The notes under the pieces: generated by a model
Seen by the model: the letters and a program-made list of their open reading frames with translations, nothing else
Databases searched by the model: none
What the model was told of the DNA's origin: nothing
NCBI GenBank assembly: GCA_013339765.2
Contig: CM023450.1
Span: 100,977,920-101,041,919 of the forward strand
Source of the DNA: Haemaphysalis longicornis
Taxonomy: Eukaryota > Arthropoda > Arachnida > Ixodida > Ixodidae
Length of the DNA: 64,000 nt
Direction of reading: 5' to 3'
Translations under genes and position numbers: made by a program
Shown here: positions 11,149 through 23,381 of the stretch, one piece after another
Numbering within the stretch: the first letter of the stretch is position 1
Layout of the letters: each line of letters begins with the position of its first letter

Positions 11149-13240
11149 TTAAAAATCATTGTTGCACTGTCACCAATGAAGCAAAATGAATTCCTACTAA
11201 AGGGCTTTGCTGGACGAACTGCACGGTTATGAAGCGATGGCAGAGTGATTGTTTAATACTGTTACTGGAAAAGTTATGTCGCTGCTTGCACGCGCGTTAC
11301 TGTGAAAGTGCGTAATTTAAAATACTTTTTGTTGACAAAAAAATATGTATAATGCGTACCTTTCTTGCGATATGCCTATTTCTTTTTGAAGAGATATTTC
11401 TACTTTCAACTGCAAACACCGTAACAAGTACGGATTTGGTTCCACGAAAACACACCTTGCTCAAAAAAATGTTTTCGCCGTGAGGTATCACTTTTGGGTT
11501 CTTTTGTAACACTCAGCGTAATTACACAGAAAGGCCCCCTTGAAAGGTGATTTCTCCAAAAGTGTTCCGTGAAGGTCAGTAATGTAAATTAAGATTAGCA
11601 GAGATATCTTTGTCCTACACGCTTCGGCCACAGCCCGTTGAAAATCTACGTCGGTGACGCTTCGTTTTACATGAAAGTTTGCCTGGGGTTTTAAAATTGT
11701 GTCGGGTGCTCGCTAGGTTCATCGCGCGGCGGAAGCGCTTCGTTGTTTCGCGAGATATTTACATCCGAGATTTATTCGCGTGGAGCTCCTGAACTCGCAT
11801 TAAATGCAGTTCGGAAGAAGCAGCCTCTCTCTTGGCAGTTTCGTAACAGCTGGCCCTACTGCTATCAGGCGCTTTCTTCTCTTCCCCTAGCGCGTAGGGC
11901 GAGCGTGGCGAAGCGGTCCGCCACGGCTCGCTGTCGTTTGCGGACGTCTGTAACAGAAAAACGGCTCGTAAACACCCATTGGCCGCGACGCGTTCCACAC
12001 ACCCGCAGAACTGTGTAGGCCAATGCTTACCGGGATTTTCCTCGGATTAGGCCTAACGTTATGGTTTCAGGCCTAACGTCGCCAGTAGTACCCCGCAGCT
12101 TGACGTGTGTTGAGGTCGACGTTGCTTAGAACGTCGTTAAGCTCAACGTTCGGGCTATCAAACACTAAGCCAAACAAAGGCGATAGCACATTCCCTCATA
12201 GGTGTATTGGCTGACACCTCCGGAGTTCTTCACTTCGTACGACCCCCACATTCTCCCTTAGATACCCATATAAAAGCACACACACCCGCCTTATCTAGCG
12301 GCATTATAGTCACCAGCGAGCCGGGCCCTCCTTCACGGCAGCAAACGTAAAAGCATCAACGTCGTCAGCGGCTCTAACATATGAAGTAACGAAAGGTGGC
12401 CGTCCATGCAAGTACATGCAAATTGCAGCCGTAAAACTCTAAAACCTTACGCGAAAAGTTCGAATTAGTGGCCGGCGGCATTCAAATGGACATAGATGAT
12501 ATTTTGATATTCATAACTCGTAAGAAGCTCTTAGGTACCTCCGGAGTGCATTTTTAACGAGGAGATAAAATGTTGCTTATCTTTAGGGCTGTACAAGCTG
12601 CAAGATGGTTGTATGTCGTCATTTATTGAAGGTGTTTCAGCAATGACGATCTTGTTTGAAGAAGTAAAATAATAACCGACAACTTACTGAGTTTGGGAGA
12701 AAAACGAGCTCATGTTATGTTAATTAGCTAATTAACTGCTCACTGGGTGGAAGTGACGATTCGCAACTCGGATCAGCTTAGCGGAAAATTAGGTCTTTGT
12801 TATGTCTCACCTCGGATCCACTCGCTCCTCACCCACTGAGCCGTGAGGCTAGAAAATAGACGTAATCACAACAACTCGGATTCGGTTGAATTTCAATAAA
12901 GTGTGCTCTGAAGGTGGAATAACTATTTGCTGGATCTGACACATCAGACCTAGCTCTGTCGGCTTCTGTTCGTTGACACACCCCGCTTTACTTCTTGCAA
13001 AGTAATTAAATCCGGAATTATTCCGCTTTTTTTTTTTTCGCTTCCTTTTTTTCGTCAATGTATCGGGAAGATTGCAAGACGCTGCTACACCTGGTGTGCT
13101 GAACGATAATGGCGACGTCCTATGTTCTTTTCACTCCTAACTGCGGCAGCGCTGCAGAAGCTGCGAGGTGTAAAGAGGTTCTACCCGAAATGCGCGCAAC
13201 AAAATAGTTCCTTGGCACTACGCCTGTTTCCTTCTGAATT
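11149..13240. other. Receptor intron, no recognised feature
   Basis: No exon or transposon protein was recognised. Paired AGGCCTAACG motifs near 12047-12075 recur near 42220-42345, suggesting another dispersed repeat. A T run lies at 13028-13040. Confidence 0.4.
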
Positions 13241-13249
13241 ATTTTAATG

Positions 13250-13400
13250 GAGGCGAAAAACGAAAACGGCTGTGTGTCGAGATTTCAGAGCGCGTCAAAG
13301 GTTCCCAGGTGTGCGAAATCTGGAGACCTCCACTACGGTGCGCCCCATATCCGAGCTGTAAGTTTGGCGCGTAAAACCCCCAAGATTTGAATTTTTTGGG
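13250..13400 (+). repeat. Ruka-like SINE fragment (3' part)
   Basis: The order of blocks is that of the tick Ruka SINE body: a CGTGT/GTGTGTCGAGATTTC block, then a GGTTCCCAGGTGTGCGAAA-like block, then GACCTCCACTACGGTGCGC. The tRNA-like head is missing. Identification rests on memory of the Ruka sequence and on the better copies at 14450 and 35194. Confidence 0.55.
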
Positions 13401-14221
13401 GGTTTTTGACGAGAGCAGACGACGTAGACGCGGACGATGGAACTTAGGAACATTGAATGTCGTTGCACCTGGTTCCCTCGTTGCGTACCTGTGGTAACTT
13501 CCGAAACACTGCACGAAGTTTGTTATACTTCACCTTCAGTTATATGCCTGGGGCTATAATCTAGGTGTTCAAGCGCTGGCTACTGCAGCACTTACGCAGA
13601 AGAGATGGCAGCGAGAAGCGAAGGTAGCTCGCATCAACAATATCATAAATCGTTTAGATTGTACTTGCACGCCAAAAGGAAAGCTCACCACAAGTCTCTT
13701 TTTCACCGAGAAAAGCTGGCCTCCATCCCCCTAGCCCGAGGTGTAATCTGTTAGGTACAGACCTGGAGGCCAGCAAATACACGCATGTTTGCGCTACTGG
13801 TTGCTTCGACGAGCGTCTGAGCGGCCCAGGCTCTCGTCCTATCGTGTTTCCATTTATGTGTGAATCTTGCCGCGAATCCAACATTGTTCTGTAGTGACAC
13901 CATCGTCATCTTCATCATCAGCGCCACAATCATCATCAGTGGGGCTGGCACTGCAGCGTCAGTTTTGGAAAAACGCGATCTGGAACGGGACTGTGCACCT
14001 GAGGAGGTCGCTCCTCTTCGCCGCTCCTCCAAGTTCTGGCCGCGCCCGCTCTTCAATAAAATGGAGGAAGCTGCATCCACACCAAGCGAGTCTGCTTCCT
14101 ACAATTATATGCTTTGGGCCAGTCGCTCAACACTACGTAGGCATCGCATTGCGTCGTTCCCGCAGGACTGTCGAAGTTTTGCACGGTTTTCTGCCGTACT
14201 ACCGAATACGGGCGGCGCAAA

Positions 14222-14443
14222 GGGGGGGGGGGGGGGGGGGAGTAAACAACGAGAGATATTGAATATACAGACCAATTTTGCGAAGCATTTTGACGCTTCC
14301 ATAAAGTCGTGCTCAGGAGTTCCTACAGTTTCAGTGAACCGAAACAGAAACAAATATTTTTGTAATGGGGTGGAGATTTACTGTGGTTACACAGTTCTTT
14401 TATTCTTATTTTTTTTTTTTTTTGGGGGGGGGGGGGGGGAGGG
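14222..14443. repeat. G and T homopolymer runs
   Basis: A run of about 19 G occurs at 14222-14240 and a T run followed by a G run at 14409-14441. They are low-complexity tracts in the receptor intron and prone to assembly length errors. Confidence 0.8.
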
Positions 14444-14449
14444 GGTAAC

Positions 14450-14690
14450 GCACTGACGCTGCACAGCCGACGAGGCGCGCCGTAGTGGAGGGCTCCGGAT
14501 TTATTTTGACCACCTAGGGATCTTAAAGTGCGCCGAAATCTCGAACACACGGGTTTTTTTTTTTTTTTTACTTTTCGCCTGCATCGGAAGAGCGGTCGCC
14601 GCGGCCGGGAAATGAACCCGCGACCTCGTGCTCAGCAGCGCAACGCCTTAGCCACTGAGCCACTGAGCCACCGTGCCGGGTGGTTGTTAC
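14450..14690 (-). repeat. Ruka-like tRNA-derived SINE, full length
   Basis: On the minus strand it begins with a tRNA-like head (GGTGGCTCAGTGGCTAAGGC form, with GTGGCTCA/CTCAGTGG duplicated), has a B-box-like GGGTTCATTTCCCGG, then a CGTGTGTTCGAGATTTCGGC block, AAGATCCCTAGGTGGTCAAA and GGAGCCCTCCACTACGGCGC. This block order matches the copy at 35194 and the known Ruka layout. A poly-T stretch at 14555-14569 interrupts the body. Confidence 0.75.
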
Positions 14691-14924
14691 GCAGTAACCC
14701 TCTGGATAAAATGCGTGTGGCTCTTCATACCAACGATTTTTTTCCCCTGAGTACATTCTGAAGTTCGCGCTTCGGGAGATCCCGTTTCAAATAAAATCAA
14801 ACCAATCAAATCAAACCCGTTTATCGCAACACAAAGTGCTCAACAACGAGACAAAGTAACGCGACTTAACTTTGGCTGGTCCCAAAGAAAATTGATGATG
14901 ATTGTGGGCTTAATTAACACGATG

Positions 14925-15056
14925 ACGCTATGACGCTACACACGCGATGAGGTGCGCCGTAGTGGAGGGCTCTGAATTAGTTTTGACCGCTTGGTGTTCT
15001 TTGACGTGCGCCGAAATCTCGATCACACGGGCGATTTTTTTTTTCCTTCGAGACGC
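14925..15056 (-). repeat. Ruka-like SINE fragment beside an exon
   Basis: The minus strand carries CGTGTGATCGAGATTTCGGC, a CGTCAAAGAACACCAAGCGG block and GGAGCCCTCCACTACGGCGC-like sequence, the 3' half of the same SINE as 14450-14690. It ends about 37 bp before the receptor exon at 15093, so its flank borders the polypyrimidine tract of that acceptor. Confidence 0.65.
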
Positions 15057-15092
15057 GTACCTCATGATCTTTACTGCTTTCTTTTCCTTCAG

Positions 15093-15178
15093 GCAAACTT
15101 CGTCTTCCTGGTCAACATCATCCGTGTCCTCGTGACCAAGCTCCGTAGCACACACACCGATGAGCCAAGCCAATTTAG
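15093..15178 (+). CDS. Class B GPCR exon: TM5 and ICL3
   Basis: Acceptor TTTCTTTTCCTTCAG and donor GTACGG bound an 86-nt exon reading ANFVFLVNIIRVLVTKLR then STHTDEPSQF and two bases of an Arg codon. The NxxxFLxNIxRVLxTKLR pattern is the intracellular end of TM5 and start of the third loop of class B receptors, the main G-protein contact. The upstream boundary is phase 0, as at the end of the 7945 exon; the downstream intron is phase 2 and is completed by the G that opens the exon at 16870. Confidence 0.92.
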
Positions 15179-16869
15179 GTACGGTTTATCCCTTCACGTT
15201 TGGACGCGCAATGGTTGGGCGCCATTAGAAATTTCGATGAGTATTTCCAAAGACCTCAATAAATTGGGAATAGTACAAACTGCGATTGGGACCAAAGTAA
15301 AACAAAAGGCATGCAAATGAAACTGGATGTGAACACCGTGCTACTTTCTGTCGTTACCTACACATGTCGCTACATATGTCGATTTTGTTTGTGCTATCAG
15401 GTACAATGATTCCTTCAATCATGAAAAAGACAACAATATAAAAGAATATCGCTTTGCAAAGGATGGGCCAAGCAGGCTTACGCACTATAAATGGAACTCG
15501 CCATGGGTTAATCAGTGTGGCGTATTTTGAGAAGAGGGGGTGGCCAGGACATCTCCGGTCAGGAGGCCCTCTAAATTAGCACTGCCAGGCATATACTCCG
15601 TGTCACTCACTCATCTCCATCAATACCCATGCTCCAGGGTATCAGCCCCTCTCCATTTCTCCCCGCCTCCTAAAATGCCCGTCGGGATCCGCGTACGAGA
15701 TCATTTGCGTAATTTTTTTACAGGCACACAAATGTAGTGTTCACAGATGCGGACTGCTGCAAACAACTTCATTTCAGAAGGGTACAATCTTCGCGAATTC
15801 CTATTACTAGCCTCCATCTATCCAACGCTATATAAAAAATGTCCGAATGTTAAGCTAAATGTGGCATCTATAAACAATCTAACATTTAAAATCAAGTAAT
15901 GCCCAGAGCTCCAACTCACAAATAAATGCCGAAATTGGGGTTCCTTATGGGCGTCTTGGTCGTTCTTAAGATACATGTGCCATGCCTTTAGATAAGATAC
16001 ATGCACCAATTCTGTGACGCTGTACCGAATGTATACATACGAGTGGAGTGTGTGCGAGTGTTAGTAGCCCCTAAAGCAGGAGAGCGGTTGCGCCATGCTA
16101 ATATGGAGATTCGCCGAGCTGTGACGGTCATGGGGATGCGTGCCAGAATCGAATTCCGGTGGTTCTGGGTTCGAGTTTGCCAAAACCCATGCATACGTGT
16201 GTTTCCTTTCAAGTATTTGTTTTTCTTTTTTTAGCCATCGGCCTTTTTCTATGCCATATGTCGGCTATATATACCGTATGTGCGCAAGGGACGTTTGAAC
16301 TTGTGCGTTTGAACATACTGAGTGAACTAATCCTATAGCATTCATAAACTGCAGTGGTTTTAGGTTCCCGCACGTAAGCAGACGTAAGTCTATCTCAATT
16401 TCACCTTGTATCGGAGCCGCGTATTAAAAGAAAACACTAGATACAGGCCACCGGTCGTGGGAATGTTTCTGGGCACATTGAATCCCACGATATGCGGCAT
16501 TCTCCGTTCAACGTGAGCGAAAAGGTACAGTTACTCTCCCAGTTCAAGAAGGAATGCGAATTAATTCTATTACTTTCACCAAATTAACCGCTAAAGTGGC
16601 AGCGCTAAGAGGCAAAAAGGTAACGGAGCAAGCTTGCGCAGCGTTTCGAACATCCGTCTTATGTCCCCGAAGCGCCGAATGAGCACCACGTTTCTATACC
16701 GGTGCTGCAACGTGTGGTGAAGAATAGTCTGACCACGTAAGCCGTGGTAGCAATCAACTGTGCTGTCTCTTATGTCGTTATGTGCACATGCATCGGGGGG
16801 CAGAGCTCTCCGTCGAGCAGAGTATAGATCAACGACGCTGCCACATTACGTATGCTGGTCTCCCTGCAG
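15179..16869. other. Receptor intron, no clear feature
   Basis: The stretch holds no recognised exon. A short reading with GTNVVFTDADCC near 15722-15760 recalls the first RNase H strand of LINEs, and a B-box-like GGGTTCGAGTTTGCC lies near 16168, but neither is strong enough to call an element. Confidence 0.35.
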
Positions 16870-17005
16870 GAAAGCCGTGCGAGCGGTGCTGGTTCTGTTC
16901 CCGCTGTTCGGCATGCATTTCCTGATGACGGTGTACCGAAGTCCCGCAAACTGCGGGGCCTGGGAGGTCTACCAGTACATTAGCAAGGCCTCCGATGGTC
17001 TGCAG
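16870..17005 (+). CDS. Class B GPCR exon: TM6 and ECL3
   Basis: The exon lies between CTCCCTGCAG and GTGAGA (136 nt). It starts with the last base of an Arg codon and reads KAVRAVLVLFPLFGMHFL, then MTVYRSPANCGAWEVYQY and ISKASDGLQ. K(A/L)xxAxLxLxPLxG is the hallmark of TM6 in class B receptors, and the PLFG bend is the activation hinge. The KAVRA start favours the calcitonin/DH31 side of the family, whereas PLFGMHF is closer to PTH-type receptors. The closing SDGLQ leads directly into the GFF of the next exon; the intron is phase 0. Confidence 0.93.
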
Positions 17006-17419
17006 GTGAGACAAAATGCCGTGCAACACGAAGGTGTATTCAACCTGCTTTTTTTTTACACTCTCTGCGTATTATATGTACTTTTTCGTTCTTTCGCGGT
17101 AAACAACCGATTTTTATCCATAGTGTATATCGGCTCTTTGACTGAACATCACTGTTCGCAACAGCCATAACTCACAAGGCATTGCTGTTGCTAGCAGCTA
17201 CTCATTCCCATTGTTAACGTCACTGCAAACCTGCGATTAGCATAAAATTCCTGAGCTAGGACTGTCTTTTCCAGTCGACCCAAAAGGGCGACATTGTGTG
17301 CGCAATAATATGCTATAATCAACGATGGTTTAGATCTTTAGCATATGTCTTGTTGTAAAGTGCTTCGACGAAACTCAGTAGGTTAAAACTACGCATTACT
17401 GGTTTTAGCATTTCATAAG

Positions 17420-18170
17420 AGGCCACCAACCCCTTTTTCGTTGTTACCGACAGCAACATTTCACCTCACGAACAGCTACTGGGCGAAACGAGAATAATGC
17501 ACGACCATGACGCCCGAGTGGTTCACATTCCCAGTCCACGCCGCATTGTTGGCAACGAAACTACAAACGCTTCCGTCCGTTCAGCTTATGAAATATCGGC
17601 GACCATACATATTCCGCTGACTATAACGGACGCAGCCAGCGGTGTCCGCACATTTGTCTGGACGACGACACTGCGGAAATGGACCGCCCGAGAATTCACG
17701 GGTGCACTTATCGGTACCTTCTACCACCACCCCCAGCTTTCCCGTCACCACGGTATGACGCAACCATTCTTTGCCTCCTCTGGCTGGCGGTGATGTTCAC
17801 GGATACTTACTCCTACTTGATGGGAACGGCAGCAAGTGAGGCGTGTGCTGTTTGCGGCATGACAGACCACAGAGGAACTATTTTATGCGAGTGCCAACGT
17901 TTTTCATCTGAAAGGAACCAGCTTTTGTAAGCTGTGTGGAACCCAGGCTCTCGACGGCCATTCTGTGACGGAAGATCTTACATCACTGGTTCTTTCCATC
18001 ATAAGCCGACAAGGGGAACGCTTAATTTTATAGCCCGCAAAAGTCTACTGGCAATCATTGATCTCGAACGTCCAGGCTGGTCATACATCTTTACCATCTG
18101 TACCTGCCTCATTTTTCTTTTCCTGCTCTCGTGCTACCTTTCGTTTTTCTTTTCCTTTCTACAAAGCTCA
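17420..18170 (+). pseudogene. LINE 3' end: RNase H tail and zinc knuckle
   Basis: In order on the plus strand: an RNase H end (HIPSPRRIVGNETTNASVRS, where GNE.A is the usual motif, with IHIPLTITDA after it), then after a frameshift the C-terminal knuckle ACAVCGMTDHRGTILCECQR followed by FSSERNQL, then a weak frame VTEDLTSLVLS. This is the order at the 3' end of RNase H-bearing LINE polyproteins. Two or more frame changes make it a relic. It sits in the receptor intron between TM6 and TM7. Confidence 0.7.
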
Positions 18171-19249
18171 GGATAGCAAGACTGGTTAACATTTAAGCCT
18201 TTTTCTTTACGAAATTTCATCCTTCATTTGTTCTGCGAAAGCTATAGCCTCGGGTGACACGCACCTGATTTTTCATTTGCGCCCCTTTATGAACCACGTT
18301 ATGCCTTTTATGCTTCCCGCTGCAGTAAAACTAATGGCGGTAACAACTCCGTGCCCAAAACCGGAAGCGCGCGCCATTTCAAATCACTTTTGCTCCTCCG
18401 TGGTGATAACAGCGATGCCCTTCTTCCAGCTTTTCCGCAGGCGAATGACGTCAGCGGCAATGACGACGACGACGCACGGAGTTCTTAGTACTCCGCTGCA
18501 GAGCGGCAACTTTCGCTCTAAAACAAGAGACTGCATTCCTCCTGACCGTATTAACGCCCGGTATAAGGCCGCCACGTGGCTTGTAAATCGCCGCGATAAT
18601 GGGAGGTGGTCCAACATACTGGAAGTGCAGAATGTGCGGGAACCTCGGGTAGTAGACTGGCAGGCAGCAGCAGTACCAGAAATACTGGCGCCCCACGCCT
18701 AGCGGCGGAAAGGTTCGCACACCAAGCAAGATTAAACGCCATACACATCTTCCAACAAACTGATGATAATAAATTTTCGAATTGCATGCTTTAGTCCTAC
18801 ATCGGCAGTAAACCATAAAAGGCCAGTAATTTTCCTTCTATTCAATATTTTCGCATTCGCCCGTTTTAATGCTGCAACAAGCATGGAGGAGAGAAAGAGA
18901 GAGAAAAACTTTTAATGAACTCGAAGCTTTTAATGAGCTTTGCCTTCTTGTCTTCCTTGACTGCCTACCGTTATTCCTGTAATAATTCAACGAGCCCCTC
19001 ATTTGCTCCACTCATTCGCTACATGCATAGCGAGGGTCTCGATTCTGGCAGTCTTGGTGCCTTAGGTAGCTTAAGAGGGTTCAACGCTTAGTCGACCGCT
19101 CTCGGCATGTCGTAGACGCTCGAGTCGCGGCCCAGGGGTTAAAAAGAAGGCAGCCTTCACCCCCAGTAGTCCGAGTGGCGCTGGCTACCACCCCCAAGCG
19201 CAGGAAACAATTACATTAACATAAATACCCGAGAAAGTTGAGGGGAGCC

Positions 19250-19450
19250 AAGCCCCGCCGGTACCGTAGTGGTCATCCCACCAGATGCATATTCTGGAGG
19301 CCGTGGGTTCGGATCCCACCTGGCTGGCATGTTTTCTCTCCACTTCTTTCTTTCAAAAATCTGTATCTGCTCCAAGGATAATAAATTACCTACCACATTC
19401 TCTCTTTTGCTTTCCTTGGCTTTCTTCCTACCTTTATTTTTGTAATCAGG
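19250..19450 (+). repeat. tRNA-derived SINE
   Basis: A tRNA-like head with a strong B box (GTGGGTTCGGATCCCACC, 19303-19320) is followed by CTGGCTGGCATGTTTTCTCTC and a pyrimidine-rich body ending near TTTATTTTTGTAATCAG. The body recurs at 30210-30430 (CACCTGGCGGCATTTTTTCT). No tRNA secondary structure suggests a working tRNA gene. Confidence 0.65.
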
Positions 19451-19677
19451 TGGAGAAACCTAATTAACCCAAGTCGAATGATCGAGTGACAGTTGACTGC
19501 TCGTCAGCTGGTCTGTTTCCCCGCGAACAGGCTTTGCCAAGGCCCTATATGCTTTCTTCTGCTTAACACAAAGAGCTTGGTTTATGCATCCTGAGCCAGC
19601 GAGTAGTACTGTAACAGTTTACCAGAGTGTAGCTTTCTTTCTCTGCTTCACTGTACCCCCTTTCTTTCTTCTTGCAG

Positions 19678-19719
19678 GGATTTTTCGTAGCTGTGATATT
19701 CTGCTATCTGAACGGGGAG
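19678..19719 (+). CDS. Class B GPCR 42-nt exon: TM7
   Basis: This exactly 42-nt exon reads GFFVAVIFCYLNGE, bounded by TTTCTTTCTTCTTGCAG and GTAAGT, phase 0 on both sides. A 14-codon TM7 exon of this kind is a conserved feature of class B receptor genes; skipping it in vertebrate CRF, PTH and calcitonin receptors is known to give variants lacking part of TM7. The NGE at its end is the start of helix 8. Because 42 is a multiple of three, skipping here would also keep the frame. Confidence 0.95.
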
Positions 19720-22626
19720 GTAAGTCACGTGTAATTGTTTTTCCGTGCTGTTGCTTCGCCGACCTTTTATTGTAATAATCCGAATTCTTTTCCGAGCCTC
19801 TGATACACAACATTGCTCTGGAAGTCTACGTTTTTGGCAATGGCGCTGTTATCTGGTATGTTATGGCGCCAACCTGTTGACAGGCGTAGCAACAACGAGT
19901 TAATCATCAAAAACTTTGCGCACATCAGTAAATTGAAAGAGTGTAATTCAAGTTTCATTGTACTTAAACGTAGAGGCTAAGTTTTGTTTAAGGATTAGGC
20001 TTCGAGATAATGTCTTTATAAAGGATAATTTTCACTTGTGATAATTTGGCTCAGTTGGCCCAGAATCGTGTTTGGGACGTTACGAGAAAGGGCGTTTTTT
20101 GACACGTTCATCGGTAGAATTCAATTAGTTTTTTTTTACCCCTGCAGCTGCATTGTTTTTTATTGTTGTCTGCTTTTCCTGTATCAAGAATAAGTTCCAA
20201 GAATACCTTGCCAAATGCCTTGAAAACTATCCGTGGCACAAAATCTCGTTGTTGCGGACTGCCTTAATTAAGGCTAGCGACGCTGTAGTCTCAAACTAGA
20301 CAGCCCTCCAAACCTAGTTATAGTTTGTTAACCCGTGCAGCTGTCTTCCAAGTACACACCTTCTTGTTCGTTTCTCTGGCAGCTAGACACTTAAAAAAAC
20401 ATTTGAGTGACTATTTTGTTGCATTCAATGCTTGCCGTGGGAAGGGGGCGGTCTTGGGGAATCAATTTGTTCAGTCATACCGCTATTTGGCTCACGCTAT
20501 AACAAGTTTTCTTTCCCACCAACGAGTTAGATTAATTTGCGGGCAATGCGAAAAAGGATGGTTCCTGGGAATTACGCCTGATGCTATGGCACAACAATAA
20601 CTCGCAGCAACAAAATGGCATGACATGTTCAGAATGGCGAGCATATGCAAACATGTGTTCTCTTTTGTACAGGATCATCATTTTTCAACACTTCTTGTTT
20701 GACTTTAACGGCAAGAGCAGGCATATTCAATTGTGTCGTAATTTCTTGTCCGGGTGACAGTTGTCTCTTTTCATGGGTGTTTTCTTTTTCTTCAAGGCGT
20801 CTAGATGGTGCGTGTGCCGATCAGCGCGCTGTTGTTTTAAGGCGGCAGGCAGTGTGCACATATTTTCCTGTCTAGAAGGTAATCGCGAGCTAGGAACCTT
20901 GAGTGTTTACTCGGATGCCACCGTGCTTCTCGTGCCTGATATGAGGTTCCATCGTACCTCCCTTCTCGCGTTTCTTCGAAAGACAGAGGTCAGGTTACGA
21001 ATACACCTCCATACTCGTCTTCTCATACGCCGAAAAGCAATCTATCTTCCCCCATCCTCCCCCGGCTCCCGCTTGCCAGAAAGGTATGAGTAGCTTTTCA
21101 GAAATTTCTGGTTTCATAGCGCTGCATGTTATGCCACTTTAGGCTGAAGCCGGACCCTCGGCCCACAATCTACCCGAGGGGCAGGCCGACTCATCTAAAA
21201 AAGAAACACACCTTATTTTTTGTTCTTGTCGATCCAGCCCGTCATCAAGTTATCCAAGCTTGCACCGTGCAGGGTCCTATGGTCCCCCAACTATATGTAC
21301 ATCAGCTAGTGATAAAAATACAACAAATACGACAAATGCAATGATCCAAATACAACACAACAATGCGTTCGGTATACTGGATCGCAGAAAAAATACACAA
21401 AACTTATAGTTCGCCACACACGCCCACACCCCGGTCAGTTCCTCTCAGCAACAGCAATGTTCAGTACAACGCAAACATTATGATGTTTCGGTAATTGCCT
21501 GTAAACCACTTATGGCAAAGGCATTGCCACCCGTATATGTTATATTTCAGGCTTTTCATGTGTAAATAGACCGGACCCTCTCAGAATGAGGTTACACGTG
21601 CTTCTCTGGAAGCGTTTCTTTCATCATGTCTTAGTGTACTCAAACATGGGCTTATAAAAACACGCTCTCCCACTATGGCTAGTCGTGGGCTTACTACCCA
21701 CATCATTAAAAAAAAACCACCACGGTGAAGAAACAGCTGTGTAGGAGAACTTGTTACAACCGCGATACACAGAGAGCCCGCAAACAGACCCTGGCACTGT
21801 GAACTCAAAACCAGACAAGTATGTAAGTACGAGGTGGTGCCCCTGACAAAAAGTGTTTCACGTTACCAGCTGGCACCAAGGCGTCAATAAAGCGTCAATG
21901 AACAGTCGAAGCAAAATGCATGCTTTAGAGCGACATGCTTAGGAGCCACAGATGTGTCTTATGTCAATTGATCCTCCTCAAACTTTCCTGACAGTTCTTA
22001 TGCATCCCACAGCAACCTTCCAGGTGCGTATCAATTGGTAGATTACTAGTTCGTGTACAATTACCTGATTTGCGATTGGTTGCATGTTGTAGGCCCCTAC
22101 AGACATGCAGCAACACCAGAGAGGGCTCGACTCGCAGCGTTCAATACCGTCCTGTTGCTCACCTGCCAATAGAAAAGGCACCAGAAAAGTTGCTCTTTTT
22201 GATAATCTAATCTCACCACTCCAAAACAGGACTCACAAATTAGTGCGGAAAGTTGGTCAAGTTGGTACTGATGTAACTGGGGCATGTTTTCTAGCGTTTG
22301 TCACGTCCGTATTCTTCTCTAAGTTCCCGTCTCTTTTGCGCTAGTAAACAAGCCCCAGTTATCCAAGCACTCACAAATAGCTCGTTGATGTGGAATGAAA
22401 AAGAGTGGCCCCTGCACCTCCCAGCAGCACAACTTCGACACAGTTCGTAGCTCATTATGTTCAAAGAGAATGTTTCTTCCACTGAAGGCACTTGAGTGAG
22501 GTTAGCTTTCTCGGTGAGCCCGTGGAGCATTTTCGCGCCAGAATTCATGTTCAAAATTCATAGATGTGTCCACCAGCGCCAGGCAGCTGTGGCGGTGCCG
22601 TTCCTTCTGTCTCCTCCCTCCGACAG
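19720..22626. other. Receptor intron, nothing recognised
   Basis: No exon, transposon protein or clear terminal repeat was identified. The open frames here have no family resemblance. Confidence 0.4.
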
Positions 22627-22734
22627 ATTCAGGGCCAGATCACGCGGTCCATCGAGCTCGTGAAACTGGAGTCGTCGCTGGCCAGGGCGAACGACCGGCG
22701 GCGTTCGACACGCACCCAGGTCCTAGCTTGCTGA
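22627..22734 (+). CDS. Possible alternative tail exon of the receptor
   Basis: After the acceptor CTCCCTCCGACAG a reading in phase 0 gives IQGQITRSIELVKLESSLAR, then ANDRRRSTRTQVLAC and a TGA at 22732. It can follow the NGE of the TM7 exon directly and would give a 35-residue basic tail ending in Cys. It lies in a GC-rich island (about 22600-22860) unlike the AT-rich intron around it, as the other exons do. A weak donor (CAG/GTCCTA at 22719) would make it a 93-nt in-frame cassette instead. I have no family match for the tail itself, so its use as an exon is an inference. Confidence 0.45.
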   Translation: MQGQITRSIELVKLESSLARANDRRRSTRTQVLAC

Positions 22735-23306
22735 CGGGGGCCCCCGCATCGCTCGCCCCGCAACGCCTCCGGGGGCCCCTACGGCGTCGCCACCGCTGCG
22801 GCTAAGCGCGCTCGGCCCTCGCTCTGTCCTCTGGGGGAGCGTGTCCCGTGAGTTCGACGCCGTTCACTTGCTTCCTTGCTCCATACCGCCTGCCTCCCCA
22901 CTGCGTGCTCAGTTCCGGCATTTCCCCCTTTTACTCTCATTTACATTGAATCTTTCGGCGTGCCGCTGCAGCCGTGGGACTGAATGCCTTATAACTCCCA
23001 GCTCTTGCTTATTGAAAGGCTTCTCGTAGTATCCGGCTGAACCCGCCCGATGATATGGAAGAGGCTTTCGTCCTGAAGTGGACTCTAAAAAAGAAAGAAA
23101 AAACGATCGACTGTAATAGGGCAGCCAGTCCGGCGAGTTGGAGTATACTCATGATGGCCACCGTGAACAAAACAAGAAACAAGTAGAGTGGGGGCGACAC
23201 AGGCGCAATCTTGCAATTGAAAGTTTCATAAAATTTGCAATTGTTGACAGCGCCTGCGCTTGCGCACTCTTGTCGGCGTTTGTTTCGTTCGCGCTGGCCT
23301 TCACAT

Positions 23307-23318
23307 AATGATGATGGA

Positions 23319-23381
<63 letters not shown>
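23307..23381. repeat. (GAC/GAT)n microsatellite
   Basis: About 75 bp of GAY triplets: GACGAC first, then a pure GAT tract. It can be translated as poly-Asp or poly-Ser, but the long frames across it are artefacts of the repeat. Confidence 0.9.

Noticed and set aside
13860..14456. Plus-strand open frame of 198 codons
   Set aside because: It runs through G and T homopolymers and a region with no conserved motif, lies inside a receptor intron, and lacks splice or start context.
15722..15760. RNase H first strand (FTDADCC) as a LINE relic
   Set aside because: The similarity is only a handful of residues and no further RNase H motif follows in frame.
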